From assembly GCA_016650445.1 (NCBI GenBank), contig JAENVS010000005.1, positions 62,001 through 126,000 on the forward strand: a DNA stretch of 64,000 nucleotides, given 5' to 3'. Position numbers and translations under genes: made by a program. Position 1 is the first letter of the stretch. Every line of letters begins with the position of its first letter. The DNA comes from Frankiaceae bacterium (GTDB lineage: Bacteria; Actinomycetota; Actinomycetes; Mycobacteriales; SCTD01). Below are positions 19,702-28,420 of this stretch, one piece after another. The notes under the pieces are model-generated. The model was not told the origin of the DNA and made no database searches. It saw nothing but the letters and a program-made list of their open reading frames with translations.

Positions 19702-20853
19702 TCAGGCCCGGCCCACCACGAGGGCGAGGCGGACCACCTGGGCGTCCCGGGGGGCTGTCAGGTCCCGCTGCGTGACGGCGGCGATCTTCCGCAGCCGGTA
19801 GCGGACCGTGTTCGGGTGCAGGAACAGCCGGCGAGCGGCCGACTCGACCGCCGAGCCCGCCTCCAGGTAGGTGGCGGCGGTCAGCAGGAGGTCGCCACCG
19901 GCGGCGCGGAGCGGCTCGTAGACCTCGGATCGGAGCCGGCGCCGGGCCGCGTCGTCGCCCAGGACCGCCCGCTCGGCCAGGAGCTCGGACGAGGGAACCG
20001 GCCGCGGAGCGTCCGGCCAGGCGGGAACGGCAGCCAGCCCGGCCAGGGCCTCCGCGATGGAGGAGACCACCTCAGCCAGCTCGCTGACGGTGGGCCCGAC
20101 CACGACCGGACCAGGGGGAAACGCGCTGCCGGCCTGCTCCAGCGCCAGGGCCTGCGGGCCCGATCCACCGACCACGACGATCAGCCGGCCGCCGTACTCA
20201 CCGACGAGCAGGCACAAGCCGGTACGCCGGGCGGCGGCCCGCAGGTCCGGGATGCGCGCGTCGTCCGGCCCCGGCATGGTCCCGGCCAGCACGGTGGCCC
20301 ACTCGGGCCGCCCCCAGCCCAACGACCCGGCGCGGGTCAGCACGGCCTCCCCCACGTCGCCGCGCAGCAGCGCGTCCACGACGCTCGCCTCCGTCCGGGC
20401 GTCCCACGCCCCCCGCTCCTCGGCGGCGGCGGCGTAGACCTCGGCGGCCGCGAACGCCACCTCGCGTGAGTACCGGAGCACCGCGTGCTCCAGCGCGTCG
20501 GCCTCCTCGTCCGACGTGGCGATGGTCGGGATGGCGGCTTCGAGCACCTCCACCGCGACGCGGATCAGCTGCACGGTCTGCTGCAGGCTGACGGCCCGGG
20601 CAAGAGCACGCGGGGCGGCCGAGAAGATCGCCGGGTCGGCGTGGGGCGGCTTGCTGGTGTCGCGCAGCCACGACGCGAACTCATCGAGGCCGGCCTGCAC
20701 GACCAGCCCGACGAACGACCGCTCCTCCGGCGGCAGCCCCCCGAACCACGGCAGGGTCGCCATCCGCGAGACGGCGTCGGTGGTCAGCCGCGAGGTCGCC
20801 CGGCGGAACCGATGCGATGTCGAGGTCCCCGCCACCGATGCAGCATGCCCCAC
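19702..20853 (-). CDS. fasR: PucR-type transcriptional regulator of fatty-acid synthesis
   Basis: The roughly 383-aa protein ends in the PucR C-terminal helix-turn-helix signature (SAVESAARRLFLHPNTVRYR), with a GGDEF-like middle region and an N-terminal domain beginning LPWFGGLPPEERS, similar to the FasR regulator that sits beside fabD in Streptomyces. It is divergent from the fabD operon, which supports a role as activator of fatty-acid genes responsive to acyl-CoA/ACP pools. GTG 20853 is used; GTG 20835 is equally possible, and the frame stays open further upstream without a ribosome site. Confidence 0.85.
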   Translation of the reverse strand: MGHAASVAGTSTSHRFRRATSRLTTDAVSRMATLPWFGGLPPEERSFVGLVVQAGLDEFASWLRDTSKPPHADPAIFSAAPRALARAVSLQQTVQLIRVAVEVLEAAIPTIATSDEEADALEHAVLRYSREVAFAAAEVYAAAAEERGAWDARTEASVVDALLRGDVGEAVLTRAGSLGWGRPEWATVLAGTMPGPDDARIPDLRAAARRTGLCLLVGEYGGRLIVVVGGSGPQALALEQAGSAFPPGPVVVGPTVSELAEVVSSIAEALAGLAAVPAWPDAPRPVPSSELLAERAVLGDDAARRRLRSEVYEPLRAAGGDLLLTAATYLEAGSAVESAARRLFLHPNTVRYRLRKIAAVTQRDLTAPRDAQVVRLALVVGRA

Positions 20854-20984
20854 AACGCGCCGGGTGGGCGAGGCCGCACCCGGTTCCGGCCGATTACCCG
20901 TCAGTACGCGGAAAACCTGTGAGGCACGTCTCGTGACGGCCGGTTGACGATGCACGCTGCTTTTGGAGGTTTCCCACAACGATC

Positions 20985-21005
20985 ACTCTCGATCATCGTG
21001 CGGTT
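20985..21005. promoter_or_regulatory. Candidate FasR operator in the fasR-fabD divergent region
   Basis: The 194-bp gap between the two divergent starts must hold both promoters. Within it CGATCA occurs twice with a 4-base spacer, inside an ACGAT-N11-ATCGT inverted repeat. This is the only symmetrical motif I noticed there. Binding by FasR is a guess from position. Confidence 0.3.
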
Positions 21006-21047
21006 CGAAGTCTGCCGGGACGCGACCGCGACGGCAGAGTCGCCTCC

Positions 21048-22184
21048 GTGGTCGCCCTCCTCTCCCCCGGTCAAGGCTCGCAGTCCGCCGGCATGCTGCT
21101 GCCCTGGCTGACCCTGCCGGGGGCGGCCGAGAGCGTCGTGCGCTGGTCCGGGCTGGTCGGCTTCGACCTGGCACAAGCAGGTACGACGTGGGCAGACGAC
21201 GCCATCCGTGACACCGCCGTCGCGCAGCCGCTGCTGACCGCGACCGCCCTGCTGTCCGCCCGGGCTCTGCTCGGTGAGGCCGTGCCGGACGTGGTCTGCG
21301 GCCACAGCATCGGCGAGCTGCCCGCCCTGGCCGTCGCCGGCGTACTGACCGATGACGAGGTCGTCGCGCTCGCTGCACGGCGTGGTCGGGCGATGGCAGC
21401 TGCCGCCCTGCGTGCCCCGACCGGTATGGCCGCCGTGCTCGGTGGCGACGCCGACGTGGTCCGGGCCGCGGCCGCGCAGCACGGCCTGGAGGTGGCGACG
21501 GTCAACGTCGCCGGGCAGCTCGTCGTCGGCGGGCCGGTGACCGCCCTGGACGCACTGGCCGCCTCTCCGCCGGCCGGCGCCAGGGTTCGCCGGCTCGACG
21601 TCGCCGGCGCGTTCCACACGTCGGCGATGGCGCCGGCGCGGGCCGACTTCGACGCCGCACTGGACGCGTTGGCTCCCGGCGCACCGCGCACCACCGTCAT
21701 CGCCAACCGCGACGGCGCTGTCCTCGCCGACGGGCGAGACGCGTTGAACCGCCTCGGCGACCAGCTCACGTCCGCTGTGCGGTTCGACCTGTGTCTCGGG
21801 ACGCTCGCAACCCTCGGCGTGCGCGGCGGCGTCGAGCTCGCTCCCGGCGGGACCCTCACCGCGGTGGCGAAACGGGCCCTCCCCGGCGTCGAGCTCGTCG
21901 CGCTGCGCACCCCCGACGACCTGCCCGCGGCCCGCGCGCTCCTGCACCACGCCGGCGAGCACCAGCCCGTCGGGTGGCGTGCGCTTCCCTCGCCGGACAG
22001 CGGCATCGTGGACCCGCTCCTCGCCGTCGGCGACGCGGTCGGCATCGGCACACCCGTCGCCGTCGTCTCTGGGCGGTCGGGGGCATCCACCGTCCTCGCG
22101 CCCGTCCCGGGCACCGTCACCGAATGGCTCGTGTCCGCCGGCGACCCGGTCCGCGCGGGCCAGCTGCTCGCCGTGGTCTCGTGA
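21048..22184 (+). CDS. fabD: Malonyl-CoA:ACP transacylase with C-terminal biotinyl-like domain
   Basis: Loads malonate from malonyl-CoA onto ACP for FAS-II. Residues 1 to about 300 are a full acyltransferase: SPGQGSQ at the N-terminus, nucleophile Ser87 in GHSIGE, and catalytic His190 in GAFHTSAM. Residues about 315-378 are extra for FabD and read as a biotinyl/lipoyl barrel-sandwich domain: GDAVGIGTPVAVV, then VLAPVPGTVTEWLVSAGDPV and GQLLAVV. At the hairpin where biotin domains have (E)AMKM the sequence is SGRSG, so the acceptor lysine is absent. First gene of the operon; stop overlaps fabH as GTGA. Confidence 0.93.
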   Translation: MVALLSPGQGSQSAGMLLPWLTLPGAAESVVRWSGLVGFDLAQAGTTWADDAIRDTAVAQPLLTATALLSARALLGEAVPDVVCGHSIGELPALAVAGVLTDDEVVALAARRGRAMAAAALRAPTGMAAVLGGDADVVRAAAAQHGLEVATVNVAGQLVVGGPVTALDALAASPPAGARVRRLDVAGAFHTSAMAPARADFDAALDALAPGAPRTTVIANRDGAVLADGRDALNRLGDQLTSAVRFDLCLGTLATLGVRGGVELAPGGTLTAVAKRALPGVELVALRTPDDLPAARALLHHAGEHQPVGWRALPSPDSGIVDPLLAVGDAVGIGTPVAVVSGRSGASTVLAPVPGTVTEWLVSAGDPVRAGQLLAVVS

Positions 22185-23122
22185 GAGCCGCCGCCCTCAC
22201 CGGCCTCGGCTCGCACCGGCCCGCTCACCGCGCCGACAACACCGCCATCGCCGCCGCGATCGACTCCTCCGACGCGTGGATCCGCGAACGCAGCGGCATC
22301 GTCACCCGCGGCGTCGCCGCATCGGACGAGTCGGTCGTCGACATGGCCGTCAGCGCCGGCGGCAAGGCACTCGCGTCAGCAGGGGTCGACCCGACCGACG
22401 TCGGCCTGGTCATGGTCGCGACCTGCACCCTGACGCACGCGGTGCCCGGAGCCGCCGCCCGCGTCGCCACCGCGCTCGATCTGTCCAACGCCGGCGCGCT
22501 CGACCTCGGCGCAGCCTGCGCGGGCTTCACCTACGGGCTCGCCCTGGCCGCCGACGCCGTGCGCTGCGGCAGCGCGGACAACGTGCTGGTCATCGGCTCC
22601 GAGAAGTTCTCCGACATCCTCAACATGGACGACCGGTCGACGTCGTTCCTGTTCGGCGACGGCGCCGGCGCCGGTGTCGTCGGCGTCTGCGATGTCGACG
22701 GCATCTCCAAGCCCGTGTGGTCCTCCGACGGGTCGCAGTCGGACGTGCTGCGCACGGTCGGCAGCCCGCCGCTCTTGGAGATGGAGGGGCAGGCCGTCTA
22801 CCGCTGGGCCACCTCGATGCTGCCCGGTTTCGCCCGTGCCACCTGCGAGCGCGCCGGCATCACGCTCGAGGACCTCGCTGCCGTCGTGCCCCACCAGGCC
22901 AACCTGCGCATCACCGAGTCGATGGTCCGCGCGCTCAAGCTCCCACCGCACGTCGTGGTCGCCCGCGACGTCATCGACAGCGGCAACACCAGCGCCGCGT
23001 CCATCCCCCTCGCCCTCGACCGCCTGCGCGAGACCGGGGAGGTGCATCGGGGCGACTCGGTGCTCCTGCTCGGCTTCGGCGCAGGACTCACCGCCGCCGG
23101 ACAGGTCGTCCGGTGTCCATGA
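22181..23122 (+). CDS. fabH: Beta-ketoacyl-ACP synthase III
   Basis: Starts fatty-acid chains by condensing an acyl-CoA primer with malonyl-ACP. The 313-aa protein has the catalytic triad in its usual contexts: Cys in DLGAACAGFTYGL, His in VVPHQANLRI and Asn in DSGNTSAAS. GTG 22181 overlaps the fabD stop by 4 bp. The order fabD-fabH-acpP-fabF is the one found in Streptomyces. Confidence 0.96.
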   Translation: MRAAALTGLGSHRPAHRADNTAIAAAIDSSDAWIRERSGIVTRGVAASDESVVDMAVSAGGKALASAGVDPTDVGLVMVATCTLTHAVPGAAARVATALDLSNAGALDLGAACAGFTYGLALAADAVRCGSADNVLVIGSEKFSDILNMDDRSTSFLFGDGAGAGVVGVCDVDGISKPVWSSDGSQSDVLRTVGSPPLLEMEGQAVYRWATSMLPGFARATCERAGITLEDLAAVVPHQANLRITESMVRALKLPPHVVVARDVIDSGNTSAASIPLALDRLRETGEVHRGDSVLLLGFGAGLTAAGQVVRCP

Positions 23123-23139
23123 CGTACAAGGAGAACCAC

Positions 23140-23400
23140 GTGACCACCGCCAACTACCCCGACCTGCTCGCCGGCCTCACCGAGATCGTTGACGAGATCT
23201 GCGGCAGCGAGACGGCCGGCAAGGTCGCGCTCGATGCGACCTTCGACAGCGAGCTGCAGATCGACTCGCTCACGATGGTCGAGATCGTCGTGGCCTGCGA
23301 GGAGCGCTTCGGCGTCCGCATCCCGGACGAGGCACTCGAGCAGCTCAAGACCGTCGGCGACGCCGTCCAGTTCATCGCCAACGCCGGCGTCGCGGCGTGA
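23140..23400 (+). CDS. acpP: Acyl carrier protein
   Basis: An 86-aa acidic helical protein with the phosphopantetheine-binding serine in the motif IDSLTMVEIV at about residue 40. GTG 23140 is chosen over ATG 23119 because AAGGAG lies 7 bp upstream of the GTG and inside the longer version. Its stop overlaps the fabF start (GTGA). Confidence 0.95.
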   Translation: MTTANYPDLLAGLTEIVDEICGSETAGKVALDATFDSELQIDSLTMVEIVVACEERFGVRIPDEALEQLKTVGDAVQFIANAGVAA

Positions 23401-24611
23401 CGGGTTCACCCGTTGCGGTGACGGGACTCGGTGCCGTCACCCCGCTCGGCCCCGACGTCGCCGCGCTGTGGGACGGCCTGCTCTCGGGTCGATCCGGCGT
23501 GCGGCTCCTCGACGACCCCGCCTTCGCCGACTCACCGGTGCGGCTGGCTGCGACGTGCGACATCGACGGCCGGCTCGACCGGGTCGAGGCCCGGGTGCTC
23601 GACCGCGTGCAGCAGCTCGCCCTCCTCGCCGCGCGTGAAGCCTGGGCCGACGCCGGCACCCCGGACGTCGACCCCGAGCGGGTCGCGGTGGTCATCGGCT
23701 CGGGCATCGGCGGTGCGCAGACGATCCTCGGGCAGTACGACGTGCTGCGCGAAGGCGGGGCACGCCGCGTGTCACCGCACCTGATCCCGATGCTCATGCC
23801 CAACGGGCCGGCCGCGACCGTCGGCCTGGCGCTCAAGGCCCGCGCCGGTGTGCACACGCCGGTGAGTGCCTGCGCGTCCGGCGCCGAGGCGCTCGCCCTC
23901 GCCCTCGACCTGCTGCGCGCCGGTCGGGCCGATGTCGTCATCGCCGGCGGAGCCGAGTCGTGCGTGCACCCCCTACCGATCGCAGGGTTCGCGCAGATGC
24001 GCGCCCTGTCGACGCGGCATGACGAGCCGGAGGCGGCGAGCCGTCCCTATGACAAGGCGCGTGACGGCTTCGTCCTCGGTGAGGGCGCCGGCATCCTCGT
24101 GCTCGAGACCGAGGAGCACGCCCGTGCACGTGGCGCGCGTGTCCACGGTCGCCTGGCCGGTGCAGGCATCGCCTCCGACGCCCACCACGTCACGGCCCCG
24201 GACCCGTCCGGCAACGGGGCAGCCCGCAGCATCACCCTCGCCCTGCGCGACGCCGGGCTGTCCGCGACCGACGTCGGATCCATCAACGCGCATGCCACGT
24301 CGACACCGCTCGGCGACGTGGCCGAGGCCGAGGCGTTCCGCATCGCGCTCGGCGACGCGCGGCCGCCCGTCACGGCGACGAAGTCGTGCACCGGTCACCT
24401 GCTGGGCGCCGCCGGCGCCGTCGAGGCGCTGACCGCGGTGCTCACCGTGCGCGAGTCCCTCGTGCCGGCCATCCGCAACCTCGACGACCCCGACGACGCG
24501 GTCGACCTCGACGTCGTGCGCATGACGCCACGCGCGCACGCCCACGACGCCGCCCTGTCCACGTCCTTCGGGTTCGGCGGTCACGACGTCTCGCTCGTCG
24601 TGACCCGCTGA
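23397..24611 (+). CDS. fabF: Beta-ketoacyl-ACP synthase II
   Basis: Elongating condensing enzyme of FAS-II. The 404-aa thiolase-fold protein has the active-site Cys in VSACASGAEAL, the first His in NAHATSTPLGD and the second in KSCTGHLLGAAGA, plus the C-terminal FGFGGHD motif. Length is normal. It overlaps acpP by 4 bp and is followed 23 bp later by the carboxyltransferase gene. Confidence 0.96.
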   Translation: MTGSPVAVTGLGAVTPLGPDVAALWDGLLSGRSGVRLLDDPAFADSPVRLAATCDIDGRLDRVEARVLDRVQQLALLAAREAWADAGTPDVDPERVAVVIGSGIGGAQTILGQYDVLREGGARRVSPHLIPMLMPNGPAATVGLALKARAGVHTPVSACASGAEALALALDLLRAGRADVVIAGGAESCVHPLPIAGFAQMRALSTRHDEPEAASRPYDKARDGFVLGEGAGILVLETEEHARARGARVHGRLAGAGIASDAHHVTAPDPSGNGAARSITLALRDAGLSATDVGSINAHATSTPLGDVAEAEAFRIALGDARPPVTATKSCTGHLLGAAGAVEALTAVLTVRESLVPAIRNLDDPDDAVDLDVVRMTPRAHAHDAALSTSFGFGGHDVSLVVTR

Positions 24612-24634
24612 GCCACCTTGACCCAGGAGCTCTT

Positions 24635-26017
24635 GTGACGCTGACCCCCCTCTCTACCGCCTCGCTCGCCACCTCGCGGCTCTTCCGACTGCTCGACACG
24701 TCGGAGCCGCACATCGAGGCCGCCGGCGTCGTCGTGATGACCGGGACCGTCTCGGGGACACCGGTCGTCGCGTTCGCGACCGACTCGTCCGTGCAGGGCG
24801 GTGCACTCGGCATCGACGGGTGCCGGGCGATCGCCGACGCGACCGACCTCGCCGTCCGACGCGGTGTGCCGGTGATCGGTATCTGGCACTCCGGCGGTGC
24901 CCGGCTGCGCGAGGGCGTCGGTGCCCTCGACGCGGTGGCCAAGGTGTTCGCCGCGCAGACCCGGGCAAGCGGCCGCGTGCCGCAGCTGTCCGTGGTGCTC
25001 GGGCCCGCGGCGGGTGGCGCGGCCTACGGCCCCGCACTCACCGACGTGGTCGTGCTCGGTCCGGACGGCCGCGTCTTCGTCACCGGCCCCGACGTCGTGC
25101 GTCGCGTCACGGGCGAGGACGTCGACATGCTGCGGCTCGGTGGCCCCGAGCCGCACGGACGACGCAGCGGCGTCGTGCACGTCGTCAGCAGCACCGACGA
25201 CGAGGCCCTCGAGACCGCGGCGCAGCTCGCCGTGCTCCTGCATGAGCAGGGCTCCATCGACCTCACCCGCCTGCCACAACGGCCCGATCCGTCGCGCGCG
25301 ATGCCTGCCGAGGCCCGCCGCGCCTACGACATGCGCACCGTCGTCACCGACGTGCTGGACGGACCCGGTCTGGAGCTGCAGGCCAACTGGGCGCCGAACG
25401 TGCTCACGGTTCTCGGTCGGCTCGGTGGCCGCACGGTCGGGGTCGTGGCCAACAACCCGCTGCGACTCGGCGGGTGCTTGGATGCTTCCTCCGGCGAGAA
25501 GGCCGCGCGGTTCGTGCGGATGTGCGACGCCTTCGGCGTACCGCTCGTCTTCCTCGTGGACGTCCCCGGCTACCTGCCGGGTGTCGGTCAGGAGTGGGAC
25601 GGCGTCGTACGACGGGGAGCGAAGCTGCTCCACGCCTACGCCGCCGCGTCGGTGCCGCGCGTCACCGTCGTCGTGCACAAGTCGTTCGGCGGCGCGTACA
25701 TCGCGATGGGGTCACGCGGTCTCGGTGCCGATGCGGTGTTCGCCTGGCCCGGTGCGCAGATCGACGTGATGGGCGCGTCCGCCGCGGTGGAGGTGCTGCA
25801 CCGGCGCGAGCTCGCGACCCTCGACGGAGAGGAGCGCGCGGCTGCCGTCGTACGGCTCGCCGAGGCACATGCCAACGAGACCGGTGGGTTGCAGCGAGCC
25901 GTCGATGGTGGCTTCGTCGACGCGGTCATCAACCCGGCCGACACCCGCGCGGCAGTAGCCGGCGCCATCGTCAAGGTGCGCCACGTCCGCGGCCTCAACG
26001 CGAACATCCCGCTCTGA
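24635..26017 (+). CDS. accD6: Acyl-CoA carboxylase carboxyltransferase subunit (AccD6-like)
   Basis: Transfers the carboxyl group from carboxybiotin to acetyl- or propionyl-CoA, giving the malonyl-CoA used by FabD. The 460-aa protein has both crotonase-like halves: GGARLREGV and the oxyanion-hole glycines (LGPAAGGAAYGPA) in the first half, and NNPLRLGGCLDASSGEKAARF, DVPGYLPGVGQEW and HKSFGGAYIAMGS in the second. An AGGAG site precedes GTG 24635. In Mycobacterium accD6 also lies in the FAS-II operon. No biotin carboxylase (AccA3-like) gene is in the window. Confidence 0.93.
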   Translation: MTLTPLSTASLATSRLFRLLDTSEPHIEAAGVVVMTGTVSGTPVVAFATDSSVQGGALGIDGCRAIADATDLAVRRGVPVIGIWHSGGARLREGVGALDAVAKVFAAQTRASGRVPQLSVVLGPAAGGAAYGPALTDVVVLGPDGRVFVTGPDVVRRVTGEDVDMLRLGGPEPHGRRSGVVHVVSSTDDEALETAAQLAVLLHEQGSIDLTRLPQRPDPSRAMPAEARRAYDMRTVVTDVLDGPGLELQANWAPNVLTVLGRLGGRTVGVVANNPLRLGGCLDASSGEKAARFVRMCDAFGVPLVFLVDVPGYLPGVGQEWDGVVRRGAKLLHAYAAASVPRVTVVVHKSFGGAYIAMGSRGLGADAVFAWPGAQIDVMGASAAVEVLHRRELATLDGEERAAAVVRLAEAHANETGGLQRAVDGGFVDAVINPADTRAAVAGAIVKVRHVRGLNANIPL

Positions 26018-26742
26018 TGAGCTCCCATGTCACCAGCACCGGCAGGTCCGTGCTTGTCACCGGCGGCAACCGGGGCATCGGCCTCGCCACGGCGCAGCGA
26101 CTCGCGGCGGCCGGGCACCGCGTCGCGGTCACGCACCGCGGGTCCGGCGCACCCGAGGGCCTGCTCGCGGTGAAGTGCGACGTCACCGACTCCGAGCAGG
26201 TGGAGCAGTGCTTCGCCGAGGTCGAGCTGGCGCACGGTCCCGTCGAGATCCTCGTGAGCAACGCGGGCATCACCGACGACGCGCTGCTCATGCGGATGGA
26301 CGAGGACGCGTTCACCAACGTCCTCGACACCAACCTGACGGCGGCCTTCCGCGTCGCCAAGAGGGCGTCGCGTTCGATGCTGCGGGCCCGCTGGGGACGG
26401 CTCGTCTTCGTGTCATCGGTGGTGGGCCTGTCCGGCAGCGCAGGGCAGGCCGGCTACGCCGCGAGCAAGTCGGGTCTCGTCGGGTTCTCGCGGTCACTCG
26501 CTCGCGAGCTCGGCAGCCGCGGCATCACCAGCAACGTCGTGGCACCCGGCTTCGTCGACACCGACATGACCGCTGACCTCAGCGACGCCCGCAAGACCGC
26601 GATCCGCGAGTCGATCCCGCTGGGCCGCACTGCCTCGGCGGACGAGGTCGCGGCAGTGATCGCGTTCCTGGCCCAGGACGACGCGTCGTACGTCACGGGC
26701 GCGGTGCTTCCCGTCGACGGCGGTCTGGGGATGGGGCATTGA
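26017..26742 (+). CDS. fabG: 3-oxoacyl-ACP reductase
   Basis: NADPH-dependent reduction of beta-ketoacyl-ACP. The 241-aa short-chain dehydrogenase has the cofactor motif TGGNRGIG, the NAG motif (VSNAGIT), active-site Ser (VSSVVG) and YAASKSG with Tyr and Lys four residues apart, and ends in VDGGLGMGH as typical FabG. ATG 26017 overlaps the accD stop (TGATG). Confidence 0.94.
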   Translation: MSSHVTSTGRSVLVTGGNRGIGLATAQRLAAAGHRVAVTHRGSGAPEGLLAVKCDVTDSEQVEQCFAEVELAHGPVEILVSNAGITDDALLMRMDEDAFTNVLDTNLTAAFRVAKRASRSMLRARWGRLVFVSSVVGLSGSAGQAGYAASKSGLVGFSRSLARELGSRGITSNVVAPGFVDTDMTADLSDARKTAIRESIPLGRTASADEVAAVIAFLAQDDASYVTGAVLPVDGGLGMGH

Positions 26743-27533
26743 CCACCGTCGCCGTGCCCACCCGCGTCGCAGGCGTCGAGGTCTCGGCCATGGGCAGCGG
26801 GCTGCCCGTGACGGTCTTCGCACACGGCCTCGGCGGCTCGTCCGTCGAGACCCGCCCGCTTGCGGTCCGCACCCCGGGGACGCGGGTGCTGCTGACCTTC
26901 CGCTGCCACGGCAGCAGCGACCCGATCGCCGGCGGCTGGACCTACGACGACCTGGCCGACGACCTGACCGAGGTGGCCGACGCCTTCGGAGCCACCGGGG
27001 CCGTTGGTCTGTCCCTCGGTGCGGGCGCGCTGCTGCGACTGCTCAGCCGCACACCCGACCGCTTCGAGCGGCTGGCGTTCGTGCTGCCGGCCGCGCTCGA
27101 CGAGACACGCGACGACCTCGCGACCGCACGGTTGCGTCGGCTGGGTGCGGCGCTCGTCGCCGGAGACGAGGAGCACGTCGTCCGGATGCTCCTCGAAGAG
27201 GTGCCGCCGCAGGTCCGCGGTCGCGGCGGCGTGCGGATCCTCGTGGATCGCCGCGCCCGGCAGATGTTGGGCGTCACCCCGCCGTACCCACGCGGCACCG
27301 ACGCCCCGCTGCCCGACCTGGCCCCGCTGTCCGGCGTCACGGCCCCGGCACTCGTCATCAGCCAGGTCGACGACCCGCTGCACCCCTCGGCGGTCGCGGG
27401 CCGGCTCGCCGACGTGCTGCCCCACGGCGAGCTGCTGCTGCTCGATGCCGGCGGCGTGTTCTGGACCGAGACCCGCCGGGTCCAGGACGCCCTCGCCACC
27501 CACCTCTGCCCTGCTGCACCGGAGACCTCATGA
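26739..27533 (+). CDS. Alpha/beta-hydrolase of the FAS-II operon, catalytic His not evident
   Basis: The 264-aa protein has the oxyanion loop FAHGLGGSS, the nucleophile elbow GLSLGAG and an acid site QVDDPLHP. At the place where the catalytic His-containing GH motif is expected near the C-terminus, the sequence reads DAGGVFWTE, with no histidine. TTG 26739 overlaps the fabG stop (TTGA). It may be an editing thioesterase or a non-catalytic scaffold; its position between fabG and the desaturase ties it to acyl-ACP metabolism. Confidence 0.8.
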   Translation: MTTVAVPTRVAGVEVSAMGSGLPVTVFAHGLGGSSVETRPLAVRTPGTRVLLTFRCHGSSDPIAGGWTYDDLADDLTEVADAFGATGAVGLSLGAGALLRLLSRTPDRFERLAFVLPAALDETRDDLATARLRRLGAALVAGDEEHVVRMLLEEVPPQVRGRGGVRILVDRRARQMLGVTPPYPRGTDAPLPDLAPLSGVTAPALVISQVDDPLHPSAVAGRLADVLPHGELLLLDAGGVFWTETRRVQDALATHLCPAAPETS

Positions 27534-28420
27534 CCGTGCTCGACGTCCGACCGTCCGTGCTGACCGAGGTGCTGGAGGCTCGGCTCGCCGTCGCGACGGA
27601 TCGGCACCTGTCGGTCGCGAGGGAGTGGTTCCCGCACGAGTACGTCCCGTGGTCCGAGGGCAACGACTTTGACGGGGCGCCGTACGACGAGACGCAGAGC
27701 CGGCTATCACCCGCAGTGCGCGCCGCCGTCCAGCTGAACCTGCTGACGGAGGACAACCTGCCCGCCTACCACCGCGAGCTCAACCGCTCCTTCGGCGACG
27801 ACGAGCCGTGGCGCGTCTGGGTGGATCGCTGGACGGCCGAGGAGGGGCGGCACGCCATCGCGCTGCGCGACTACCTGATCGTCACGCGGTCGGTGGACCC
27901 CGTCGTGCTGGAGCGCGAGCGGATGGCGACGATGTCGACGGGCTTCCGCGCACCCGACAAGGACATGCTCCGCACGCTTGTCTACGTCAGCCTGCAGGAG
28001 CTCGCCACGCGCGTCTCTCATCGCAACACCGGCAAGCTGTCCGGCGACCCCGGGCTCGACCGGCTGCTCGCCAGGATCGCCACCGACGAGAACCTGCACA
28101 TGGTCTTCTACCGCGACCTGGTCGCCGCTGCACTTGAGGCCGATCCGGCCGCAACGCTGACCGCGATCGCCACCGAGCTCGAGACGTTCGCGATGCCGGG
28201 TGCGAGTGCGCCGCAGTTCCGGCGGCGGGCCGTCGTCGTCGCGCGCGCCGGCATCTACGACATGAAGGTGCACCGCGAGGAGATCGTCGAGCCGCTGCTG
28301 CGGTACTGGGGCGTCTACGAGCTGACCGACCTCGATGCGCCGGCCGAGCAAGCCCGCGACCGGATCGCCGACTTCTGCGTGGAGCTGGACTGCCGCATCG
28401 GACGGAGCACGCAGCGATGA
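27530..28420 (+). CDS. Acyl-ACP desaturase, ferritin-like diiron
   Basis: Soluble O2-dependent enzyme that inserts a double bond into acyl-ACP. The 296-aa helical protein has the two-helix-pair diiron pattern: Glu in LLTEDNLPAY, ExxH in EEGRHAIAL, Glu in LQELATRVSH, and ExxH in DENLHMVFY. It is similar to mycobacterial DesA1/DesA2. It overlaps the hydrolase (ATGA) and fabI genes by 4 bp, placing unsaturation inside the same transcript as chain elongation. Confidence 0.92.
   Translation: MTVLDVRPSVLTEVLEARLAVATDRHLSVAREWFPHEYVPWSEGNDFDGAPYDETQSRLSPAVRAAVQLNLLTEDNLPAYHRELNRSFGDDEPWRVWVDRWTAEEGRHAIALRDYLIVTRSVDPVVLERERMATMSTGFRAPDKDMLRTLVYVSLQELATRVSHRNTGKLSGDPGLDRLLARIATDENLHMVFYRDLVAAALEADPAATLTAIATELETFAMPGASAPQFRRRAVVVARAGIYDMKVHREEIVEPLLRYWGVYELTDLDAPAEQARDRIADFCVELDCRIGRSTQR

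Noticed and set aside
20854-20979. Longer fasR reading frame starting at 20979
   Set aside because: The added part covers the divergent promoter region and has no ribosome site.
23119-23139. ATG 23119 as the acpP start
   Set aside because: It would add seven residues that include the ribosome site AAGGAG for the GTG at 23140; ACP proteins begin at the latter point.
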